Source: Niallia taxi
GTDB taxonomy: Bacteria > Bacillota > Bacilli > Bacillales > Cytobacillaceae
Assembly: GCF_032818155.1 (NCBI RefSeq)
Contig: NZ_CP102589.1
Span: 13,501 to 77,500 of the forward strand
Direction: 5' to 3'
DNA: 64,000 bases
Shown here: piece after piece, positions 7,842-17,960 of the stretch
Position numbering within the stretch: the stretch's first letter is position 1
Layout of the letters: each line of letters starts with the position of its first letter
Notes under the pieces: model-generated
Seen by the model: the letters and a program-made list of their open reading frames with translations, nothing else
Database searches by the model: none
What the model was told of the DNA's origin: nothing
Translations under genes and position numbers: made by a program

Positions 7842-9629
7842 TTACATCTTAAAATTCTTCACAAGTGCTGATAAATTATTTGCTTCTGAAAGCATTTCCT
7901 TTGTTCTAGCAAAGATATGTTCTAGCTCTCCGTCCTGCTCCTGCAAGGATCCGGACGACGAAACAGCACCTGCGGCAAAAGTTTGTGAAGCCTCTGCTGC
8001 CACTTCTACACCTGCTTTAATCTCCAAACTGCCAGCCATAAGTTGTGCAAGTGTATTTGATATTACAGCAATGTTACAAACCATGTCTTCCACTTCCGTC
8101 TTTATTGTTTCAAAGCCCTCTCCAGTTTGCTTGATTTTAACGGAGCCATTCTCTAACTCTTGAAAACCGTTCTTTAGAGAGCGGGATACTGCTTCTGAAA
8201 CATTTTGCACCGCTGTTACTGTACTGTTGATTTCCACCAATGATGTTTCCACTTGATTAGCAAGATTTCTCACTTCATTTGCCACTACTGCAAAGCCTTT
8301 GCCTGCTTCACCTGCTCTTGCTGCTTCAATTGCAGCATTTAATGCCAGCAGGTTTGTTTGTGCGGCAATCCCTTTTATTGACTCAACTAGTGTATGAATA
8401 TTTCTTGTTTTCTCTTCCATTCCTAGCACTTCTTCATATGTGTCTCGTATCATCTCGTATACAATATTAGTTTGAGTAATCGACTCTTTCATCGAATTAT
8501 GCCCTTTCAATGTTACAGAGAGAACCTTTTCAGAGCTATCCTTCACCATTGCTCCATTATCTGCGGCAACTCCAAGCTGTCTGTTAAAGGACTTGTATGC
8601 GGCAATCAGCTGGCTTGTACCCTCTCCCTGCTGTTCTGCACTCGCGGATAAAGCTGCCATCGTTTCAGATATCTGCTGACTTGTATGCTTAACATTTGAT
8701 GAGCTGTGAGCGAGCTCCTCGCTGTTGTTATTAACAGAAACAGCAGCGTTCCCAATACTGTTCACCATACTCCTCAGACTGTAAATCATGCCATTAATTG
8801 CTGTTTCCAGCTGGCCAATCTCATCCTTGCCATCATAAAGAGATTCTTCCTCCAACAAGTCTCCTTGCGCTACTCTGCTAGCTCTTTGCACAACCCTTTC
8901 TAGGTTGTTTTTTAAAGAACGGGAGACAAAGTAAACAAAGACTCCACTGAAGATAGCAGACATCGCTGCAGCTGCTATTATGAGCCAAACAAAGAACGTC
9001 ATGCTCTGTTCCATGTTCTGCATCGTATTATTACGGTCTGACTCTACATAGTTAACTAAGTCCGCAAGTATCGCTGCATTATCCTCTCTAAGCTGTGCGA
9101 TTTCCATCCTTGCGTCCGTGTAAATCTTTTCATCTAGTCTTACAACCGCCGGAGCCACAGTCCGAATAAACAAATCATCTATCTTTTCATTATTCTCTTC
9201 TATTTTATTAATCAGCTGTTTTTGCTCTTTATCTGCAATTGTCCCATTTAAGCTATCTAGCGACTCATTTAGTTCGTTTCGCAGCTGTCGATAGCTTTTA
9301 ATGTCCTCATCTTTTAAAAAGGTGATATAGTCCGCAATACGGATATCCTTTGCTCGTATAAGAGAGCCTATTTCCTCAATTGCCGCAGCCTTTTCTCCCT
9401 GATTTTTTATATCGATTGTTTTTGACCAGAACATATTGAGCAATATAATTACAACTATTGTTGTAGCGAAAAACAGAACAGTGTTAAAACCAAACAGTAA
9501 ATAGAGCTTTGACCTAACTTGCATATCCTTCCATCTAAATGAGGTTTTCTCCCGATTCTTACTCTTTGCCTTCTTTTTAACAATATTGAATGTCCTTGGC
9601 TTCAGCTTGAATTTCCATTTCCCAGACAT
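7842..9629 (-). CDS. Methyl-accepting chemotaxis protein
   Basis: A 595-residue receptor. A long basic N-terminal tail precedes TM1 (about 40-63, [20 protein letters not shown]). A roughly 150-residue extracellular four-helix-bundle type sensor domain (4HB_MCP) with many Glu/Asp/Lys helices follows, then TM2 (about 214-238, [15 protein letters not shown]), HAMP, and the cytoplasmic signalling domain with the hairpin tip [20 protein letters not shown] and [15 protein letters not shown]. The start at 9629 follows GCAGGAGGAAAGTC; the upstream in-frame ATG lacks a site. It lies alone downstream of phoU and has no pairing with cheW or cheA here. Ligand unknown. Confidence 0.93.
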   Translation of the reverse strand: MSGKWKFKLKPRTFNIVKKKAKSKNREKTSFRWKDMQVRSKLYLLFGFNTVLFFATTIVVIILLNMFWSKTIDIKNQGEKAAAIEEIGSLIRAKDIRIADYITFLKDEDIKSYRQLRNELNESLDSLNGTIADKEQKQLINKIEENNEKIDDLFIRTVAPAVVRLDEKIYTDARMEIAQLREDNAAILADLVNYVESDRNNTMQNMEQSMTFFVWLIIAAAAMSAIFSGVFVYFVSRSLKNNLERVVQRASRVAQGDLLEEESLYDGKDEIGQLETAINGMIYSLRSMVNSIGNAAVSVNNNSEELAHSSSNVKHTSQQISETMAALSASAEQQGEGTSQLIAAYKSFNRQLGVAADNGAMVKDSSEKVLSVTLKGHNSMKESITQTNIVYEMIRDTYEEVLGMEEKTRNIHTLVESIKGIAAQTNLLALNAAIEAARAGEAGKGFAVVANEVRNLANQVETSLVEINSTVTAVQNVSEAVSRSLKNGFQELENGSVKIKQTGEGFETIKTEVEDMVCNIAVISNTLAQLMAGSLEIKAGVEVAAEASQTFAAGAVSSSGSLQEQDGELEHIFARTKEMLSEANNLSALVKNFKM

Positions 9630-9741
9630 GACTTTCCTCCTGCAAAAAAAGATAAATAAGACAATATACCTAATTACCAATATGAAGGATTTAAGAAGTT
9701 ATATCTACAAATTTACGGAAATTTTACAAAAATATAACAAT

Positions 9742-9768
9742 AAAAAAACCAGCAGATAAATCTGCTGA
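9742..9768 (-). terminator. Terminator of the pst-phoU operon
   Basis: Stem CAGCAGAT / ATCTGCTG with a two-base centre (in practice a 4-base loop) and GT7 on the minus strand, directly after the phoU stop. Confidence 0.9.
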
Positions 9769-10428
9769 TTATGTGTTCAAATCGTATCTTTTTCCAGTTA
9801 CTAAATAGATAACATTTTCGGCAATATTCGTAACATGGTCGCCGATTCGTTCGATGTATCTGCAGACGAAGGCAAGCTGTGTTACCTGCTTTGTTTCACT
9901 TGGGTGCTCACGGATATAACCCATAAGTTCCTGAATAAGACGGCCATACATTGCATCAATCTCATCATCCTTTTCAGCACTTGCTTTTGCTATAACCGTA
10001 TCCTCCGTATAGAAGGCTGTTAAAGATTCCCTTAGCATATTTAGTGCCTTCTCCATCATAAGCGGTATTTCCACTATATCCTTAATATGCGGTTCACTGC
10101 CAATATGAATGGTGGATTTAGCAATGTTAACAGCCATATCGGCAATCCGTTCCACTTCAGACGAAATTTTGAGAGCTACGATTATTTTTCTTAAATCTGT
10201 TGCTACTGGGGATTCTTTTGCGATTAACAAAATTGCCTGATCGTTAATCTTATTTTCCATTTCGTCAATTTTGTTGTCTCCTTCAATTACTTCCTCAGCC
10301 TTCTGCAAATCTTGGCTAACTAAGGAAACCATTGCTTTTTTGATGGCATATTCTGCTTCTTCCGCCATATCTAAAAGACTTTGTTTTAATTCTTTAAGAT
10401 TACTGTCAAAATTCGTCCTAGTGTTCAT
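9769..10428 (-). CDS. phoU: Phosphate signalling regulator PhoU
   Basis: A 219-residue cytoplasmic protein made of two three-helix-bundle PhoU repeats, each with a metal-binding motif region (EVERIADMAVNIAKS and IERIGDHVTNIAENVIYL are readable). Length is typical. The start at 10428 (MNTRTNF) is chosen because it lies 13 bases after the pstB2 stop; the longer frame upstream overlaps pstB2. PhoU modulates the Pst transporter and phosphate signalling. Its presence as last gene of the operon differs from B. subtilis, whose pst operon ends with pstBB. Confidence 0.93.
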   Translation of the reverse strand: MNTRTNFDSNLKELKQSLLDMAEEAEYAIKKAMVSLVSQDLQKAEEVIEGDNKIDEMENKINDQAILLIAKESPVATDLRKIIVALKISSEVERIADMAVNIAKSTIHIGSEPHIKDIVEIPLMMEKALNMLRESLTAFYTEDTVIAKASAEKDDEIDAMYGRLIQELMGYIREHPSETKQVTQLAFVCRYIERIGDHVTNIAENVIYLVTGKRYDLNT

Positions 10429-10441
10429 CCCTGCACCCCAA

Positions 10442-11215
10442 TCATCCAAATCGTCCGGAAATATAATCTTCTGTTCTTTGGTCAGCCGGTCTTGAGAAAA
10501 TTTTAGATGTTTCGTCAATCTCCACTAGCTCTCCCATTAAGAAAAAGGCTGTCTTGTCTGAAACACGTGCTGCCTGTTGCATATTATGTGTCACGACAAC
10601 AATTGTATATTTCTCCTTCAATTCAAGCATCAGCTCTTCAATTTTCAATGTTGAAATTGGGTCAAGAGCAGATGTAGGTTCATCCATTAAAAGCACATCA
10701 GGCTTTGTCGCAAGCGCTCTTGCGATGCAAAGACGCTGCTGCTGCCCACCTGAAAGTCCCATCGCCGGAGTATGCAGACGATCCTTTACCTCATCCCAAA
10801 GTGCAACGTCACGAAGTGATTTTTCTACAATCTCTTCAAGCACCTTTTTTCGTTTTTCGCCATGAATTCTCGGCCCATATGTTATATTTTCAAAGATTGT
10901 TTGCGGAAATGGATTTCCCTTTTGGAAAACCATGCCGACATTTTTGCGCAAATCAACAAGATCCATTTTTTTGTTAATAATGTTTTTGCTTTTATAGTTA
11001 ATTTCACCAGACATCTTAACGTTTGGCACCATATTAATCATCAAGTTTAAAGTTTTAATAAAAGTCGATTTACCACAGCCGGATGGACCGATAATAGCCG
11101 TAACTTCATTGCGGTTAATCGGGAAATTGATATTTTTCAAGGCATGGTGATCTCCATACCAAAGGTTTAAATCATTTATTTCAAATACAGGCGCGTGCGT
11201 AACTGCTGTTGACAT
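10442..11215 (-). CDS. pstB: Phosphate ABC transporter ATP-binding protein (second copy)
   Basis: A 257-residue ATPase of the high-affinity phosphate importer. Walker [10 protein letters not shown] (about 43-51), signature [15 protein letters not shown], Walker [13 protein letters not shown] and the switch His in VVVTHNMQQ are all intact. The C-terminus [10 protein letters not shown] is the PstB hallmark. It follows the first pstB by 12 bases and resembles it closely in order of motifs, so the pair arose by tandem duplication, as with pstBA/pstBB of B. subtilis. Start supported by AAGGGGGG. Confidence 0.95.
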   Translation of the reverse strand: MSTAVTHAPVFEINDLNLWYGDHHALKNINFPINRNEVTAIIGPSGCGKSTFIKTLNLMINMVPNVKMSGEINYKSKNIINKKMDLVDLRKNVGMVFQKGNPFPQTIFENITYGPRIHGEKRKKVLEEIVEKSLRDVALWDEVKDRLHTPAMGLSGGQQQRLCIARALATKPDVLLMDEPTSALDPISTLKIEELMLELKEKYTIVVVTHNMQQAARVSDKTAFFLMGELVEIDETSKIFSRPADQRTEDYISGRFG

Positions 11216-11227
11216 GATAGTCCCCCC

Positions 11228-12055
11228 TTATCCAAATCTGCCGGAAATATACTCTTCTGTCTTTTTAACAGATGGGTTTGTAAAAATTTTCTCTGTCGCA
11301 TCAAACTCAATTAAATCTCCGCTCAAGAAGAAGGCAGTCTTATCCGAAATTCTTGAAGCCTGACCCATGTTATGTGTAACAATTAAAATAGAATATTCCT
11401 TCTTCAATTCCACAATTAACTCTTCGACCTTGGCATTTGAAATCGGGTCAAGAGCAGATGAAGGCTCATCAAGAAGCATAAGTGAAGGCTTCATTGCAAT
11501 TGTACGGGCAATGCAAAGTCTTTGTTGCTGTCCACCAGATAATGACAAAGCAGATTTATGAAGTCTGTCTTTTACTTCATCCCAAAGTGCTGCTTTCGTT
11601 AAGCTCTCTTCTACAAGGACTTCCAACTCACTTTTTTTCTTTATCCCCGCAAACTTCAATGCATGCGCAATATTTTCATAGATTGATTTAGGAAAAGGAT
11701 TTGGCTTTTGGAACACCATGCCAATCTCTTTTCTTAATGCAACAACATCAATGTTATCACCAAGGATATTCAAGCCTTCATACAGAATCTCTCCTTTTGC
11801 TTTAGCTCCAGGAATAAGGTCATTCATTCGATTAATACTGCGAAGGAAAGTTGACTTACCACAGCCAGACGGTCCAATTAATGCAGTGATTGAATTTTTC
11901 TCGATATCCATTGAAATGGTATTAACTGCTCGTTTTTCTCCGTAATATATGTCTAAGTCCTTCACTTGAAGGATTAAATCTTTATTTGTAACTGACGTTT
12001 CAGAAATCTGTTCTCTGTTAAGGACGGCAGTTCTTGGCAATGTACTTGTATTCAT
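11228..12055 (-). CDS. pstB: Phosphate ABC transporter ATP-binding protein (first copy)
   Basis: A 275-residue PstB ATPase with Walker [10 protein letters not shown], signature [15 protein letters not shown], Walker [13 protein letters not shown] and C-terminal EEYISGRFG. Three in-frame ATG codons stand close together (12064, 12061, 12055). GGTAAGG abuts the first, so the third, nine bases after it, is preferred. An N-terminal extension of about 25 residues before the ABC fold is longer than in the second copy. Both copies keep all catalytic motifs, so neither is obviously decayed. Confidence 0.94.
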   Translation of the reverse strand: MNTSTLPRTAVLNREQISETSVTNKDLILQVKDLDIYYGEKRAVNTISMDIEKNSITALIGPSGCGKSTFLRSINRMNDLIPGAKAKGEILYEGLNILGDNIDVVALRKEIGMVFQKPNPFPKSIYENIAHALKFAGIKKKSELEVLVEESLTKAALWDEVKDRLHKSALSLSGGQQQRLCIARTIAMKPSLMLLDEPSSALDPISNAKVEELIVELKKEYSILIVTHNMGQASRISDKTAFFLSGDLIEFDATEKIFTNPSVKKTEEYISGRFG

Positions 12056-12074
12056 TTTCATCATCCTTACCTAG

Positions 12075-12962
12075 TTATTTAGATGCTGTAAGTTTACGAT
12101 GGATTAAACCTCCAATTAAACGCGCACCTAGATTGAAAATCAGCACAGACAAAATCAATACTGCGGAGGCACCGTTTGCGATATCCTCAACATCCGGAAT
12201 AAGCCCTTGTGTGTTAACAGACCAAATATGAACAGCTAAAGTTTCTGCAGGTCTAAATATATTTAATGGTGAGTTTTCAACGAATGGATTCCAGTTTGCA
12301 TAATCCAGTCTTGGTGTTGACAATCCAGATGTAAATAATAGCGCAGCCGCTTCCCCGAACACCCTTCCAGAAGCAAGAATTGCACCTGTTAAAATTGATG
12401 GAAATGCTGTTGGTAAAAGAATCGTTTTAATTGTATGCCAATGTGTAATTCCTAATGCAAGACTAGCTTCTTTCTGGTCACGTGGCACTGAACGAAGTGC
12501 ATCTTCACTGACACGCACCATAACAGGCAAGTTAAACACTGTTAATGCCAATGCACCGCCAAGGATTGAATAGCCCCATCCTGTTAGGTTAACGAACATT
12601 AATAGACCAAACATACCAATAACAATAGAAGGAAGTGATGCAAGTACCTCGATACAAGTACGAATCGTGTTTGTCACTTTCCCAGGCTTTGCATACTCAG
12701 CCATGTAAATTCCGCCGCCCACTCCAAGTGGAACAGTAATAATCATTGTGATAAACAAAATATAAAATGAATTGAACAATTGATCTCTAATTCCACCGCC
12801 TGCACGGACATTACTAGATGGATTAGTTAAGAAATCAAGAGATATGTGGCTTACGCCATTAAACAAAATATATGAAAATAATCCGACAAGTACGGATACA
12901 ATAACGATTGCTATCGCAACAAACACACTGGTTGCGATACGATCTGCTACTCTGCTGTTCAT
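12075..12962 (-). CDS. pstA: Phosphate ABC transporter permease PstA
   Basis: A 295-residue membrane subunit with six predicted transmembrane segments. The PstA pattern is readable: GVGGGIYMAEYAKPGK, LASLPSIVIGMFGL, and the ATPase-contact loop DQKEASLALGITHWHTIKTILLPTAFPSILTG. The start codon overlaps the pstC stop by one base (TAATG), with AGGAGG inside the pstC end, showing coupling of the two permeases. Confidence 0.95.
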   Translation of the reverse strand: MNSRVADRIATSVFVAIAIVIVSVLVGLFSYILFNGVSHISLDFLTNPSSNVRAGGGIRDQLFNSFYILFITMIITVPLGVGGGIYMAEYAKPGKVTNTIRTCIEVLASLPSIVIGMFGLLMFVNLTGWGYSILGGALALTVFNLPVMVRVSEDALRSVPRDQKEASLALGITHWHTIKTILLPTAFPSILTGAILASGRVFGEAAALLFTSGLSTPRLDYANWNPFVENSPLNIFRPAETLAVHIWSVNTQGLIPDVEDIANGASAVLILSVLIFNLGARLIGGLIHRKLTASK

Positions 12963-13885
12963 TATACTTTCCTCCTAGATGACAGATAACGGATTAGCAA
13001 GATAAATGCGAATGACATAATTAACAAGATTAGCCCCATTGACCATAGTGTATTGTTTTCAACACTTCCATATGTTGTATGACCCATATTTAATGTGATG
13101 ATAGTTGTCAATGTTCCGGCTGGATCTAAAATGCTTCCAGGGATAATTCTCGTGTTACCGATAACCATTTGAACCGCTAATGCTTCCCCGAACGCTCTTG
13201 CCATACCTAAAACGATTGCAGTTAACAATGAAGGAAGGGCAGCAGGAACAAGTACTTTCCTGATTGTTTGCCATCTCGTAGCACCAAGTGCATAAGATCC
13301 TTCACGCAATGATTTAGGCAATGTCGCCATTGCATCTGTTGCAATTGTCGTAACTGTCGGCAGGATCATGATTGCTAAGACGATTGTTCCAGATAATAAA
13401 CTGAAACCAAGTCCGCCTACATGCTCCCTGATAAAAGGCACTAATACTGTAAGCCCTATGAATCCATAAACAACGGAAGGAATACCAACAAGCAACTCAA
13501 TTACTGGTTGAAGTATTTTCTTCCCCCATGATGGAGCAATTTCAGTCATGAAAATAGCTCCTCCAATTCCAAGTGGTGCTGCAACTAGTGCGGCAAGCAT
13601 TGTTACCGCAAAAGAACCAAAGATAAAAGGCAGTGCCCCATACATTGGGCTTTCTGGATCAGTAGGATTCCAATTCGTACTGGTTAAGAACTCAATCGGA
13701 CTTACACCGTTTTTAATGAAAGACTGTAAACCTTTTGTACTTAGGAAAATTGTGATTGCAATAGTAGCAGAAATCATGATAATTGCACATAATGTTACTA
13801 AAACTTTACCCCGTACCTCACCATTAAGCCTTGTTTTATTAGATTTGATTAATCTCTCTCTAACAGGAAGTGATGATTTTTCCAT
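12962..13885 (-). CDS. pstC: Phosphate ABC transporter permease PstC
   Basis: A 307-residue membrane subunit with six predicted transmembrane segments and the PstC features PLGIGGAIFMTEIAPSW, LVGIPSVVYGFIGL and LREGSYALGATRWQTIRKVLVPAALPSLLTA. It follows pstS after a stem-loop. AGGGGTGC lies about 11 bases upstream of the ATG. Confidence 0.95.
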   Translation of the reverse strand: MEKSSLPVRERLIKSNKTRLNGEVRGKVLVTLCAIIMISATIAITIFLSTKGLQSFIKNGVSPIEFLTSTNWNPTDPESPMYGALPFIFGSFAVTMLAALVAAPLGIGGAIFMTEIAPSWGKKILQPVIELLVGIPSVVYGFIGLTVLVPFIREHVGGLGFSLLSGTIVLAIMILPTVTTIATDAMATLPKSLREGSYALGATRWQTIRKVLVPAALPSLLTAIVLGMARAFGEALAVQMVIGNTRIIPGSILDPAGTLTTIITLNMGHTTYGSVENNTLWSMGLILLIMSFAFILLIRYLSSRRKV

Positions 13886-13920
13886 AATTTTTGAAGCACC
13901 CCTAATTTACGTCATTAATT

Positions 13921-13958
13921 GGTAATGAGGCAACGCCAGGTCGGCATTGCCCCTTACC
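13921..13958 (-). other. Stem-loop between pstS and pstC
   Basis: In the mRNA GGCAATGCC and GGCGTTGCC pair over 9 bp with one G-U, with an outer GGTAA/TTACC pairing. There is no T run, so it is more likely an mRNA processing or stabilising element than a terminator. It could help set the high PstS to permease ratio; that is inference. Confidence 0.5.
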
Positions 13959-13966
13959 TAATTCGT

Positions 13967-14869
13967 TTATTTTTGATTTCCTTCAGCGTCACGCTCTACT
14001 TTCATTTCGCTGCCAGGAATATATCCTTGGTCTTCGATCAATTGTTTTTGCTCATCAGCAGCCATGTAGTCAAGGAATGCTTTAGCAAGTTCATTTGGCT
14101 CACCTTTAGTGTAAGCATGTTGGTAAGCCCAAACTGGGAATTCTCCAGTTTTTACTTTTTCATCAGTAGCTTCTACACCGTCAATTGCAAGTGGTGTTAC
14201 AGTGTCATCAGTGAAGTAAGAAAGTGCAAGGTAACCTACAGCTCCTTCAGTTTCAGAGATGATTTTCTTAACTGTGTTTGAAGAATCCTCCGTAACGCCT
14301 TCAGCAGGTGTAGCGCCATCTAATGCATATTTATTGAAAGTTGCACGAGTACCAGAAGAATCTGGACGGTTAACTAATGTAATTTTTTGGTCAGCACCAC
14401 CAAGGTCTTTCCAGTTAGTGATTTTGCCTGTAAATACTTTAATCAAATCTTCTTTAGATATATCTTTAACTCCAGCAGATGGGTTAACAGCAGCTGTCAT
14501 GCCTACTACAGCAACTTTGTGGTCAACTAGCTCATCAGCAGGAATTCCTTCTTTTTCTTCAGCAAAAACATCAGAGTTTCCAATATCTACGGAACCTTCA
14601 GAAACTTGTGATAAGCCTGTACCAGAACCACCAGCGTTCACTTGGATATCAACTTCTGGATTTTCAGCCATAAACTCTTCAGCAGCAGCAGCTACTAATG
14701 GTTGCATTGCAGATGAACCAGAAACTGTCAAAGTGCCTGATAGTTTTTCTTCTGAACCATTATCTTCATTGTTATCTCCACTTGTGTTGTCATTTCCTCC
14801 GCATGCAGCGATGAATGCCATAAGTGCTGCAACAAGCAGAAGCAGGCTTAGCTTTTTCAAACTTTTCAT
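13967..14869 (-). CDS. pstS: Phosphate-binding lipoprotein PstS
   Basis: A 300-residue lipoprotein. The signal peptide ends in FIAAC (lipidated Cys23). The mature protein has the PstS phosphate-site motifs: SGSSAMQPL (about 50-58), NAGGSGTGLSQV, DIGNSDVFA, and NRPDSSGTRATF. GGGGG lies 9 bases before the ATG. It is the first gene of the operon pstS-C-A-B-B-phoU and sits downstream of direct PhoP-box-like repeats, so induction on phosphate starvation is expected. Confidence 0.96.
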   Translation of the reverse strand: MKSLKKLSLLLLVAALMAFIAACGGNDNTSGDNNEDNGSEEKLSGTLTVSGSSAMQPLVAAAAEEFMAENPEVDIQVNAGGSGTGLSQVSEGSVDIGNSDVFAEEKEGIPADELVDHKVAVVGMTAAVNPSAGVKDISKEDLIKVFTGKITNWKDLGGADQKITLVNRPDSSGTRATFNKYALDGATPAEGVTEDSSNTVKKIISETEGAVGYLALSYFTDDTVTPLAIDGVEATDEKVKTGEFPVWAYQHAYTKGEPNELAKAFLDYMAADEQKQLIEDQGYIPGSEMKVERDAEGNQK

Positions 14870-14918
14870 TTCTTTAATTCCCCCTAAGGATATGTTGGTG
14901 TTTTGTCCTACAAGAATT

Positions 14919-14989
14919 AGAATAAGGGAAAACTATTAATGTTGTTTGAATCAATTGTAAAGGTTTTGTAAATGCTAGTTTTTTGTGAA
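14919..14989 (-). promoter_or_regulatory. PhoP boxes and -10 of the pst operon
   Basis: On the minus strand TTTACA, TTTACA and TTCAAA stand exactly 11 bp apart (plus-strand hexamers at 14967, 14956 and 14945), with a further TTCACA at 14984-14989. This matches the PhoP consensus TT(A/T/C)ACA repeated every 11 bp. A candidate -10 TATTCT is at 14924-14919, 20 bp after the last repeat, where the PhoP site replaces the -35. Confidence 0.75.
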
Positions 14990-15083
14990 TAATTGTCGAA
15001 AAAATGGTTACTATCCCATTATTATAGTTATCAAGTCCCAATATTTATGGACATCCCCCATTAATTCACCAAAAATCCGTTAA

Positions 15084-15112
15084 TTTACAAAAGATTGCTT
15101 GTGACGTAATAT
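15084..15112 (+). promoter_or_regulatory. Candidate sigma-A promoter of the IclR-family gene
   Basis: TTTACA, 17-base spacer, TAATAT, ending about 45 bases before the start codon. Confidence 0.6.
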
Positions 15113-15157
15113 AGAAGAAAAGGTCCTATTCTCATTTAGATGAAGAGGTATAATACT

Positions 15158-15919
15158 ATGTCAAACGTTCAATCACTGGAAAGAGCATTAACGATATTAA
15201 ACAAGCTTTCTGAATATCCAGATGGCCTGCAAATCGCCCGCCTGTCCGAGCAGGTTGGCCTCTCCAAAAGCACCGTACACAGACTTTTGGCAACATTAAC
15301 TAACATGAACTATGTCGAAAAGGACATGGATACAGACAAATATAAGCTTGGATTACAGACACTTTTCCTTGCAAGAAATTTTTTGAACAGCAATACACTT
15401 GTTCATACAGCAAAACCGTTTCTGACCAAATTATGTAAGGAAGTCAATGAAACCATTCATTTATGCACACAAGACCGAGAAGAAGTCCTTTATGTGGACA
15501 AGATAGAAAGCACACAAACGATTCGCATGTTCTCCCGTGTTGGCAGCAGAGCACCAATGTACTGTACAGCTGTTGGAAAAGTACTATTATCAGGGCTCGA
15601 TCCCGAAGCTTTAGAAGAATCGCTCTCCAAAATGGAATTTGTCAGCAAAACAGCTGCTACCATCTCATCAAAGGAAGAATTACGCGAGGAAATAGATAAG
15701 GTGGAGCAACAAGGCTATGCATTAGATAATAACGAGAATGAAAAGGACTTACGCTGCATCGCTGCCCCTATTTACAACCATGAAGGCAGAATTATCGCAA
15801 GCTTCAGCATCTCAGGTCCTAGTACAAGAGTGACAATGGACTTAATAAATGAAGTGTTGGTTGAAAAAATGCAGCATTATAGTGCGGACATATCCCGCCA
15901 CTTTGGCTTCATCAGCTAA
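15158..15919 (+). CDS. IclR-family transcriptional regulator (KdgR-like)
   Basis: A 253-residue regulator. Residues about 5-60 form the winged helix-turn-helix (SLERALTILNKL, GLSKSTVHRLLATL), residues about 75-250 the IclR effector-binding domain (MFSRVGSRAPMYCTAVGKVLLS, GYALDNNENEKDLRCIAAPI, ASFSISGPSTRVT). The start ATG at 15158 is preceded by AGAGG; the ATG at 15140 overlaps that site. It converges on kdgK-kdgT, and IclR-type KdgR proteins control ketodeoxygluconate genes in other bacteria, so control of kdgTK is a reasonable inference. B. subtilis KdgR is a LacI-type protein instead. Confidence 0.88.
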   Translation: MSNVQSLERALTILNKLSEYPDGLQIARLSEQVGLSKSTVHRLLATLTNMNYVEKDMDTDKYKLGLQTLFLARNFLNSNTLVHTAKPFLTKLCKEVNETIHLCTQDREEVLYVDKIESTQTIRMFSRVGSRAPMYCTAVGKVLLSGLDPEALEESLSKMEFVSKTAATISSKEELREEIDKVEQQGYALDNNENEKDLRCIAAPIYNHEGRIIASFSISGPSTRVTMDLINEVLVEKMQHYSADISRHFGFIS

Positions 15920-15926
15920 TAATAGT

Positions 15927-15980
15927 AAATAGAAAAAGAGCAAAGCTGCCTCATTGGCACACTTTGCTCTTTTTCTATTT
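15927..15980. terminator. Bidirectional terminator between iclR-type gene and kdgK
   Basis: Perfect 19-bp stem with a 16-base loop; an A-rich arm and T-rich arm (CTCTTTTTCTATTT) allow termination in both directions. It overlaps the kdgK stop. Confidence 0.9.
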
Positions 15981-16926
15981 ATCTATTTAATTTAGGTTCC
16001 ATAAAGTCGTTGAGACCTTTTCGGTCAGGGAGTCCATCATTGTCACCTGGAGCCATGACTGCAAGAGCGCCGATTGCTGTTCCTCTTCTAACAGCTTCCT
16101 CGAGCGGTAGATCCTCCAACAATGCACTCGTCACACCAACAGCAAACCCATCTCCAGCACCAACTGTGTCAATGACTTTGTGAACCTTAAAACCTTCTGT
16201 ATAGAATTTTTTATCCTCAGAACTAGTATAAGCCCCTTTTGGTCCAAGCTTTATGATTACGGTTTTTACACCAGCAGCATGATAAAATTGAGCTATTCCT
16301 TCAGGAGTTTCTCTGCCCGTAAGCAGCCTTCCCTCTGCCATGCCAGGAAAGACAATATCAGCTAAAAAGGCAATGTCATTGATAACTGCCGCCATCTCTT
16401 TTTTATCTGGCCAGAGTGCAGGTCTAATATTAGGATCAAATGAAATCGATACCCCTTGCGCTTTCGCCTTACGCGCCAATTCATAAACCATTTCCCTGCA
16501 GCTCGTTGATAATGCTGGAGGAATGCCGGTCAAATGGAGATGCTGAAAGTCTGCAATAGACAATGAACTTATTGATTGAATATCCATTGTAGAAGCAGCA
16601 GAATTTTTTCTTAAAGCAAACACTTCTGGATCTCCTGCGGAAACCTTTTGCTTCCATTGCATTCCTGTAGCATGCTTGTCGTCAAAGGTAACAAAACTCG
16701 TATCAATATCATTATTCTTCAAGAAGCCTTGAATATTTTTGCCGAAGGGATCATTCCCAAGCTTCGTAATATATGTGACATCATGGCCTAAACGAGCCAT
16801 CCCGATTGAAAAGTTCACTTCTGCTCCTGCCACAAAACGAGCAAACCTATCTACCTCTTCCAAAAGCCCTTCAGACTCTGCCGCAAATAGGGCCATCGGT
16901 TCTCCCACAGTAACTATTCTGCTCAT
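15979..16926 (-). CDS. kdgK: 2-dehydro-3-deoxygluconokinase (PfkB family)
   Basis: A 315-residue sugar kinase phosphorylating 2-keto-3-deoxygluconate to KDPG. The ribokinase fold signatures are present: an N-terminal GEPMALF strand, GAEVNFSIGMARLG (substrate contact) and the C-terminal DTVGAGDGFAVGV with the catalytic Asp. Starts at ATG 16926, 12 bases after GGAG; an in-frame TTG at 16938 abuts that site and is too close. It is cotranscribed with the upstream permease gene (44-base gap). A KDPG aldolase gene (kdgA) is not in this window. Confidence 0.88.
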   Translation of the reverse strand: MSRIVTVGEPMALFAAESEGLLEEVDRFARFVAGAEVNFSIGMARLGHDVTYITKLGNDPFGKNIQGFLKNNDIDTSFVTFDDKHATGMQWKQKVSAGDPEVFALRKNSAASTMDIQSISSLSIADFQHLHLTGIPPALSTSCREMVYELARKAKAQGVSISFDPNIRPALWPDKKEMAAVINDIAFLADIVFPGMAEGRLLTGRETPEGIAQFYHAAGVKTVIIKLGPKGAYTSSEDKKFYTEGFKVHKVIDTVGAGDGFAVGVTSALLEDLPLEEAVRRGTAIGALAVMAPGDNDGLPDRKGLNDFMEPKLNR

Positions 16927-16970
16927 ACTAACAATCAACTCCTTCTATTAATATAGGAAGAATCTGCTCT

Positions 16971-17960
16971 TTAAAGTGCACGAGTATTTACGCCACTTCC
17001 ACTATTCTTGTTGTTCTTTTTTTGCATATATTTATACCAAAAGGCAGTTAATATCGGAACTAAAATGGAGGTTACAATGACAGATGCTGCTACCAATGCT
17101 GTTGCAGACTGGGCAATTGGCATAAATTCCGGCTTCATACTTGCAATAATCATTGGATTGGCAACAGCAGCCCCAGCAGTACTTGAAGCCGCAATCCCAG
17201 CTGTTCCGTTTCCTCCACCAATAAACTTGTCTGCGAGCATTAATGGAATGCCTGTAACTATAATAACGAGAATACCAAGCAAGACGCCGGCGAAGCCTGT
17301 TTTTACAATTACGCCGAGATCAATCGTATTTCCTAATGCAAATCCGAAGAATGGAATCATTGTATGTGTAGCCTTGCTGAAAAAACTTCTAAAATCAGAA
17401 TCAAGATTTCCTAAAATAAAACCGACTAAAAATGGAAGCACTGCTCCTACAAATGCCTGTGGCTCAAACGCAATCCCAGTTGAGCCAAGAATAAGCATCG
17501 TCACAAGCGGACCTGACTCAAGCGACATCAATACAAATGCACCGGCCTCCTCCTTTGTTCCGTATTGCTGCATCATGGACGCATACAAACCACCGTTCGT
17601 CATATCCATCGCCGCAACAAGTGTCAAAATCGAAAATCCGGCGAAAAAGCCTGTCTGTACTCCACCCTCTGGCAAAAATGCTCCTGCCACAAGGGCAACA
17701 ATCCATGCAACCCCAATCTTTGTCACCAGCAGCGTTCCCGATTTCCGCAAAACAACTCCTGTCGATTTCAAATTAATTCCTGCACCCATGCAGAAAAACC
17801 AGACAGCAAGAATTGGGATTGTACCTGTCATCAGCCCATTCGTAAACGAGCCGAAATACTCTCCAGATTTTGGTGCAAACGTATGAATAATAGCTCCTAC
17901 AAACAGCGGAACCAGCATAAGGCCTCCTGGTATTCGCTCAATCGACTTCATGATTTTCAT
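16971..17960 (-). CDS. kdgT: 2-keto-3-deoxygluconate permease
   Basis: A 329-residue membrane protein with about ten hydrophobic segments, matching the KdgT family in length and motifs ([17 protein letters not shown] at the N-terminus, [60 protein letters not shown]). It imports ketodeoxygluconate from pectin or hexuronate breakdown for KdgK. Start at ATG 17960 with GGTAAGG about nine bases upstream; the longer frame to 18017 has no site. Two in-frame hydrophobic antisense frames on the plus strand are shadows. The promoter lies about 300 bases upstream. Confidence 0.9.
   Translation of the reverse strand: MKIMKSIERIPGGLMLVPLFVGAIIHTFAPKSGEYFGSFTNGLMTGTIPILAVWFFCMGAGINLKSTGVVLRKSGTLLVTKIGVAWIVALVAGAFLPEGGVQTGFFAGFSILTLVAAMDMTNGGLYASMMQQYGTKEEAGAFVLMSLESGPLVTMLILGSTGIAFEPQAFVGAVLPFLVGFILGNLDSDFRSFFSKATHTMIPFFGFALGNTIDLGVIVKTGFAGVLLGILVIIVTGIPLMLADKFIGGGNGTAGIAASSTAGAAVANPMIIASMKPEFMPIAQSATALVAASVIVTSILVPILTAFWYKYMQKKNNKNSGSGVNTRAL

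Noticed and set aside
17008..17886. Plus-strand frame of 292 codons
   Set aside because: Antisense to kdgT; composition is that of a shadow of a hydrophobic protein, and the minus-strand gene has clear family motifs.
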